DNA from: an uncultured Bacilli bacterium
GTDB taxonomy: Bacteria; Bacillota_I; Bacilli_A; RF39; UBA660
Assembly: GCA_944336815.1 (NCBI GenBank)
Contig: CALVLG010000039.1
Span: forward strand, 1-8,816
Length of the DNA stretch: 8,816 nucleotides
Reading direction: 5' to 3'
Of the stretch, positions 6,110 to 8,816 are shown in pieces. A program made the translations under genes and the position numbers. Position 1 is the first letter of the stretch; every line of letters begins with the position of its first letter. The notes under the pieces were generated by a model. It searched no databases. It worked only from the letters and a program-made list of their open reading frames with translations, and was not told the DNA's origin.

Positions 6110-6811
6110 GTGGCTTTTATTGAAGTTAAAAATTTATCTAAAACTTATAAGATGGGCGAAGTTACAATTAAGGCTGTTGAAGATATAACATTTTCTATTC
6201 AAGAGGGCGAACTTGTGGTTGTTTTGGGGCCTAGTGGGGCAGGAAAAACAACGGTTTTAAATATTTTAGGGGGTATGGATACACCTACTAGTGGTTCAGT
6301 TATTGTTGATGGTAAGGATATATCTAAGTTTAATCGAAAAGCCTTAACTAATTATCGACGTTATGACATTGGGTTTGTTTTTCAATTTTATAATTTAGTT
6401 GGTAATTTGACTGCTTTAGAAAATGTTAGTTTAGCTAGTCAAATTTGTAAACATCCAAAAGATAGTTTGGCAACTTTAAAGCAAGTTGGCTTGGGCGATA
6501 GAAGTGATCATTTTCCGGCTCAATTATCCGGGGGCGAGCAACAAAGGGTTAGTATTGCTAGGGCCTTAGCTAAAAATCCAAAACTTTTATTATGTGATGA
6601 ACCGACGGGAGCTTTGGATTCTAAAACAGGCCGAATGATTTTGGAACTTTTGCAAGATACTTGTCATAAAGAACACATGACAACGATTATAATTACACAT
6701 AATGCTGTGATAAGCGAGATGGCAGATAAAGTGATTAAAATTAAAAATGGTAAAGTTGATGATATTATCTTGCAAAAGAAACCTAAACTTGTAAAAGATA
6801 TTGATTGGTAA
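6110..6811 (+). CDS. ABC transporter ATP-binding protein, MacB/LolD type
   Basis: This cytoplasmic ATPase powers the FtsX-family permease encoded immediately downstream. The 233 residues carry every nucleotide-binding motif: Walker A GPSGAGKT at 40-47, Q-loop Gln92 (FQFYN), signature LSGGEQQR at 139-146, Walker B LLLCDEP at 159-165 with catalytic Glu164, D-loop ALD at 168-170 and the switch His197 (ITHN). The LNILGGMDTPTSG stretch after Walker A and the length are typical of the MacB/LolD/FtsE-like group, whose members drive mechanical work on extracytoplasmic domains rather than classic import. The start is GTG at 6110, chosen because AAAGGTGAT lies nine bases upstream. The stop TAA shares its last base with the ATG of the permease (TAATG), a mark of coupled translation. 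The substrate is unknown; antimicrobial-peptide export and cell-envelope functions are both known in this group. Confidence 0.93.
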   Translation: MAFIEVKNLSKTYKMGEVTIKAVEDITFSIQEGELVVVLGPSGAGKTTVLNILGGMDTPTSGSVIVDGKDISKFNRKALTNYRRYDIGFVFQFYNLVGNLTALENVSLASQICKHPKDSLATLKQVGLGDRSDHFPAQLSGGEQQRVSIARALAKNPKLLLCDEPTGALDSKTGRMILELLQDTCHKEHMTTIIITHNAVISEMADKVIKIKNGKVDDIILQKKPKLVKDIDW

Positions 6812-8816
6812 TGTTATTGTTTAAAAACAGTTTTATAAAAATTAGAAAATCTTTAGGTCGGTTCTTTTCTTTAATCTTTATTGTTGCTTTAGGCAGTGCT
6901 TTTTTTGCCGGGGTTAGAGAAACTTCTTTTGATATGCTTAAAACAGCTGATGCTTATTTTGATAGTCACTCGTTGATGGACTTTCGGATTGTTTCGACGA
7001 TGGGGCTTACTGACGATGACGTTTTATCTTTACAAGAGTTAGAATATGTTCAAAAAGTAGTCCCAGGGTATTCTTTTGAAACGGAAGTAGATGGTAATGC
7101 GACAAAAGTTTATGGTTATTTAGATGAAATGAATACTGTTTCGGTTGTATCGGGAAGATTACTGGAAAACGAAAATGAAATTTTGGTTGAAGAGGGCACT
7201 TATAATGTTGGTGATGTGATTACCTTTGATGATAGTGCTTTGGACTTTGTCAAAAATAAAACATATACGGTTGTCGGGACAGTAGAAACACCAATGTATA
7301 TTTATGAGAATAAGGGAATTTCAACTGTTGGTGATGGTAAGTTAGATACTTTTATGTATATTATGTCTTCTAATTTTACGATTGATTATTATACAGAAGT
7401 GTATTTAACGGCTAAAGATAGTTTGGAAAAAATTGCTTATCAAGATGACTATTTAGAAACAGTTGATAGGTTAAATAATGAACTTGTAAATTTAAAACCA
7501 ATTCGGGAAACGGCTCGTTATGAAGAGATACTTGCCGAAGCTATGAAGCAAATTTATGAAGCTGAAGATGAGTTAAATAATCAGAAAGCGGAGAATGACA
7601 AAAAATTTGCTGATGCTCTAAAAGAAATTCAAGATAGTGAGGCCAAAATTAATCAAGGATGGGTAGACTATAATAATGGGGTATCTACTTTAGAAAAAAC
7701 AAAACTTGAGATGGAAAAAACGTTTGCGGAAAAAGAAAGTGAAATAGAAGCTGGTGAGAAGGCAATAAATGCGGCCCTTGCTTCTTATAATATTACCATT
7801 GAAGAAATAGCTTTTTTGAAGGAAACCTTAAGTACGCAAATTAATAAATTAAAAGAAACGTTGGCTCTTTTACCGAGCGAGAGTGAAGAGTATCAAAAGT
7901 TAGATGGCCAAATAAAAACGTTGGAGGCTTCTTTAAGAGGCTTGGAGCAAGTAGAAGATAATTATGAAACTTTACAAAAAGGCAAAACTGAACTTCAAAA
8001 TGGTAAAACTGAATGGGAAAAACAATATAATAATAGTTTGGTTTCTTTAAATAGTGCTAAGCAAGAACTTATAAATGGTGAAGCTGATTTGGAAGCAGGC
8101 AAGGCTTCTTATAACGCTAATTATGCGACATATCAAAGTGAAATAGCAAAGGCTGAACAAGAAATTCTTGAGGCTAGAGAAGAAGTTAAAAATATTGAAA
8201 AACCGGTTTGGTATTTGTTTGACCGAGAAGATAATGCAGGATATACAACATTCTATGATGCTGCGACTAAAATTGACTCTATTGCGGCGGTTTTTCCCCT
8301 TTTCTTTGTTTTAGTGGCTTTCTTAATGTGTATGAATACAATGACGAGAATGATTGAAGAAGAAAGAGGCGAGATTGGGTTATTTGTTTCTTTGGGATAT
8401 TCTAAAGGTAAAATTATTACTAGTTATTTATTTTATGTTTTCATTGCAACTTTGCTTGGACTTATCGTTGGTTTAAGTATTGGGTATCTGGTTGTACCGG
8501 CAATTATTTATCGTATTTATGTTTCAATGTTTACGTTACCAGATTTAGAGATAACTTTTAACGTTTTAGTTAGTCTTATTATTGCGCTTGTTTGTTTTGG
8601 GTCAATGGGAGTTGTTACATTTATAACAGCTAATCGTAACTTTAAACACATGCCGGCTAATTTGCTTCGACCAGCTGCACCTAAAATGGGTAAAAAGGTT
8701 TTATTAGAAAAAATAGCCTTTATTTGGAAACGACTTAGCTTTACTTGGAAAGTTACTGTTCGTAATTTATTTCGATATAAAAAGCGGATCATTATGACTT
8801 TGGTTGGTATTTCTGG
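6811..8816 (+). CDS. FtsX-family ABC transporter permease with large coiled-coil domain (partial, 3' end outside window)
   Basis: The frame opens at the ATG overlapping the ATPase stop and stays open for 668 codons to the window edge. TM1 (about 18-36, LIFIVALGSAFFAG) is followed by a folded extracytoplasmic part and then a long charged segment at about 233-462 with coiled-coil character. That segment repeats short Gly-containing heptad-like units (LQKGKTELQNGKTEWEK, LINGEADLEAGKASY). The FtsX core comes next: TM2 about 488-508, the conserved loop MTRMIEEERGEIGLFVSLGYS at 511-531, and TM3 and TM4 about 536-565 and 583-605. RNLFRYKKRIIMTLVGIS at 651-668 resembles the opening of the second membrane half in large permeases of this family, so several hundred residues probably lie beyond the window. 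No Shine-Dalgarno site is evident, fitting coupling to the ATPase. The domain between TM1 and TM2 should lie outside the membrane. The family is clear, the transported molecule unknown. Confidence 0.9.
   Translation, partial: MLLFKNSFIKIRKSLGRFFSLIFIVALGSAFFAGVRETSFDMLKTADAYFDSHSLMDFRIVSTMGLTDDDVLSLQELEYVQKVVPGYSFETEVDGNATKVYGYLDEMNTVSVVSGRLLENENEILVEEGTYNVGDVITFDDSALDFVKNKTYTVVGTVETPMYIYENKGISTVGDGKLDTFMYIMSSNFTIDYYTEVYLTAKDSLEKIAYQDDYLETVDRLNNELVNLKPIRETARYEEILAEAMKQIYEAEDELNNQKAENDKKFADALKEIQDSEAKINQGWVDYNNGVSTLEKTKLEMEKTFAEKESEIEAGEKAINAALASYNITIEEIAFLKETLSTQINKLKETLALLPSESEEYQKLDGQIKTLEASLRGLEQVEDNYETLQKGKTELQNGKTEWEKQYNNSLVSLNSAKQELINGEADLEAGKASYNANYATYQSEIAKAEQEILEAREEVKNIEKPVWYLFDREDNAGYTTFYDAATKIDSIAAVFPLFFVLVAFLMCMNTMTRMIEEERGEIGLFVSLGYSKGKIITSYLFYVFIATLLGLIVGLSIGYLVVPAIIYRIYVSMFTLPDLEITFNVLVSLIIALVCFGSMGVVTFITANRNFKHMPANLLRPAAPKMGKKVLLEKIAFIWKRLSFTWKVTVRNLFRYKKRIIMTLVGIS

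Overview
The window is very AT-rich DNA whose genes read through with the standard code (Trp is TGG). It carries SigA-type promoters, including extended -10 boxes (TGCTATAAT), Shine-Dalgarno sites close to AGAAAGGAGGTGAT, and an addB-addA pair. This suggests a low-GC Firmicutes/Bacillota-type bacterium. Both Add subunits are several hundred residues shorter than the Bacillus subtilis proteins, which hints at a reduced-genome lineage such as the Erysipelotrichales/RF39-like gut Bacilli. The lineage is inference.

Bases 2-91 hold the last 29 codons of a probable GNAT acetyltransferase (+). Bases 92-424, between this gene and the convergent addA, look like an ordinary intergenic gap but are densely organised. 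Two inward-facing promoters with identical boxes (TTGCAT, 17 bp, TATAAT) sit just beyond the two stop codons. The minus-strand unit encodes an unannotated 25-residue peptide: four charged residues, then an unbroken hydrophobic helix. Its excellent Shine-Dalgarno site is buried in an 8-bp hairpin. The plus-strand unit is a short RNA of about 110 nt ending at a strong terminator on the peptide's stop codon, so it is complementary to the 3' end of the peptide mRNA. The mRNA 5' end can pair with its own 3' end (13 bp, one wobble). Together these are the hallmarks of a type I toxin-antitoxin module (compare TxpA/RatA, BsrG/SR4, Fst/RNAII and the fold-back of hok). I do not recognise the peptide family. 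This is the most interesting part of the window.

Bases 425-5867 (-) are addB and addA, overlapping by 17 bp and transcribed from an extended -10 promoter at about 5886-5894. They encode the two-subunit helicase-nuclease that processes double-strand breaks for RecA. AddA keeps all SF1 helicase motifs and a RecB-type nuclease. AddB keeps its nuclease and four iron-sulphur cysteines but has no Walker A motif. No terminator is seen between addA and the small-peptide promoter, so read-through into that unit is possible.

Bases 5868-6109 are the divergent control region between addB and an ABC operon, with two clear palindromes. Bases 6110-8816 (+) encode a MacB/LolD-type ATPase and, overlapping it by one base, a large FtsX-family permease with a coiled-coil extracytoplasmic segment of about 230 residues. 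The permease runs off the window.
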